A program made the position numbers and the translations under genes. A stretch of 27,393 nt of DNA from NCBI GenBank assembly GCA_002104905.1, contig MCFE01000905.1, positions 1 through 27,393 on the forward strand, in the 5' to 3' direction. Source of the stretch: Basidiobolus meristosporus CBS 931.73. Its lineage: Eukaryota > Basidiobolomycota > Basidiobolomycetes > Basidiobolales > Basidiobolaceae. Below, piece by piece: positions 27,071 through 27,393 of this stretch (position 1 is the first letter of the stretch; each line of letters starts with the position of its first letter). The notes below the pieces were generated by a model. That model ran no database searches and was not told the DNA's origin. It saw only the letters and a program-made list of their open reading frames with translations.

Positions 27071-27393
27071 TGTCCACAGGGCTTTTTTTGGTTGTAGCCC
27101 TGCATATTGTACTGAATATCAAAGCAAGCTGTTGTCCAACCATTCTTCTGCTGCTGTCAGCAGGGGGTTTAGTTGGGAACCAGATGATTATGCATTATTT
27201 CTTGGCAGCATATACATCAAAGTGAGTCATACCAAAGGGAAAATGGTGTAATATGTATATGTGTAAGTGGTGCCACAACATTACTTGTAATGCTTACTAT
27301 GACAGATCAACATTTCATCTTACATTCATGTAGGTGTAATGTTTCGATTGGAAAACTGTCTTGAATTCACATGAGTATTGACAAAAATACAAT
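27071..27393 (+). pseudogene. 5' start of Plavaka-like transposon relic 3 (runs off the window)
   Basis: Aligns with 14459-14785 of relic 2 over its whole length (GTTGTAGCCCTGC, AAGCTGTTGTCCAACCATTC, CCAAAGGGAAAATGGTG, CTTACATTCATGTAGGTGTAATG). It begins right at the foldback element, so that element sits within or beside this copy. Overlapping small frames (26941-27251) cover hydrophobic and GFSWEPDDYALF-type peptides but are not kept in the other copies. It is cut by the window end. Confidence 0.5.

Noticed and set aside
995-27393. Simple tandem triplication with a 13-kb period
   Set aside because: The apparent spacing is created by different insertions in each interval (Copia plus Gypsy1 in the first, Gypsy2 in the second); without them the distances differ.
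1-27393. Host tRNA, rRNA or protein-coding gene
   Set aside because: No cloverleaf, rRNA-like segment or non-transposon domain could be recognised by reading both strands; a formal search could still find a short gene or exon.

Overview
The window looks like a gene-poor, transposon-dense stretch of a eukaryotic nuclear genome, most likely a fungus and perhaps a basidiomycete. This placement is an inference from the mix of element families (Ty3/Gypsy, Ty1/Copia, and relics resembling the CACTA-like Plavaka transposases), AT-rich composition and tRNA-type primer binding sites; species was not determined. I see no convincing host gene, tRNA or rRNA, and nothing prokaryotic. Almost all long reading frames belong to two LTR retrotransposons.

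Layout, left to right. (1) 1-6054: the end of a foldback DNA element, about 800 unassigned bases, then a badly decayed Plavaka-like transposon (about 995-5970). This relic is itself interrupted by an old LTR fragment of the Gypsy2 family (about 1280-1754) and by a foldback element (about 2770-3819), which carries a 349-bp solo LTR (3139-3487). (2) 6055-9040: a decayed Copia element with a 684-bp 5' LTR, a primer site, and gag and integrase remnants; its reverse transcriptase is gone. (3) 9061-13816: Gypsy1, with 369-bp LTRs about 4% diverged and a gag-pol broken by frameshifts and stops. (4) 13817-13985: a piece of the Copia 3' LTR. (5) 14027-16900: a second Plavaka-like relic. (6) 17190-17884: a pol relic of the Gypsy2 family, followed by a probable minus-strand solo LTR (17885-18507) whose U3 is packed with AAAGGGG repeats. 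(7) 18863-26051: Gypsy2, a young 7.2-kb element with nearly identical 1079-bp LTRs, a 4-bp target duplication, primer site, polypurine tract and long gag, PR-RT-RNase H and integrase frames. (8) 26336-27067: a compact 732-bp foldback element with 346-bp arms flanked by TTA. (9) 27071-27393: the start of a third Plavaka-like relic.

The nesting gives a relative history: the Plavaka-like relics and the Gypsy2-family fragments are oldest, then Copia, then Gypsy1, with Gypsy2 by far the youngest. Within Gypsy2 the three frames supply the usual LTR-retrotransposon functions: particle protein, protease/reverse transcriptase/RNase H, and integrase. They are separated by two -1 frame changes that both coincide with an ATGA stop/start overlap.

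The most interesting signals are regulatory. The Gypsy2 LTR carries a perfect four-unit heat-shock element just upstream of its TATA box, and the unrelated minus-strand LTR carries about 16 AGGGG (stress-response-element-like) motifs. Two different retrotransposons in this region may therefore be wired to stress responses. These are sequence matches and inferences, not demonstrated function.
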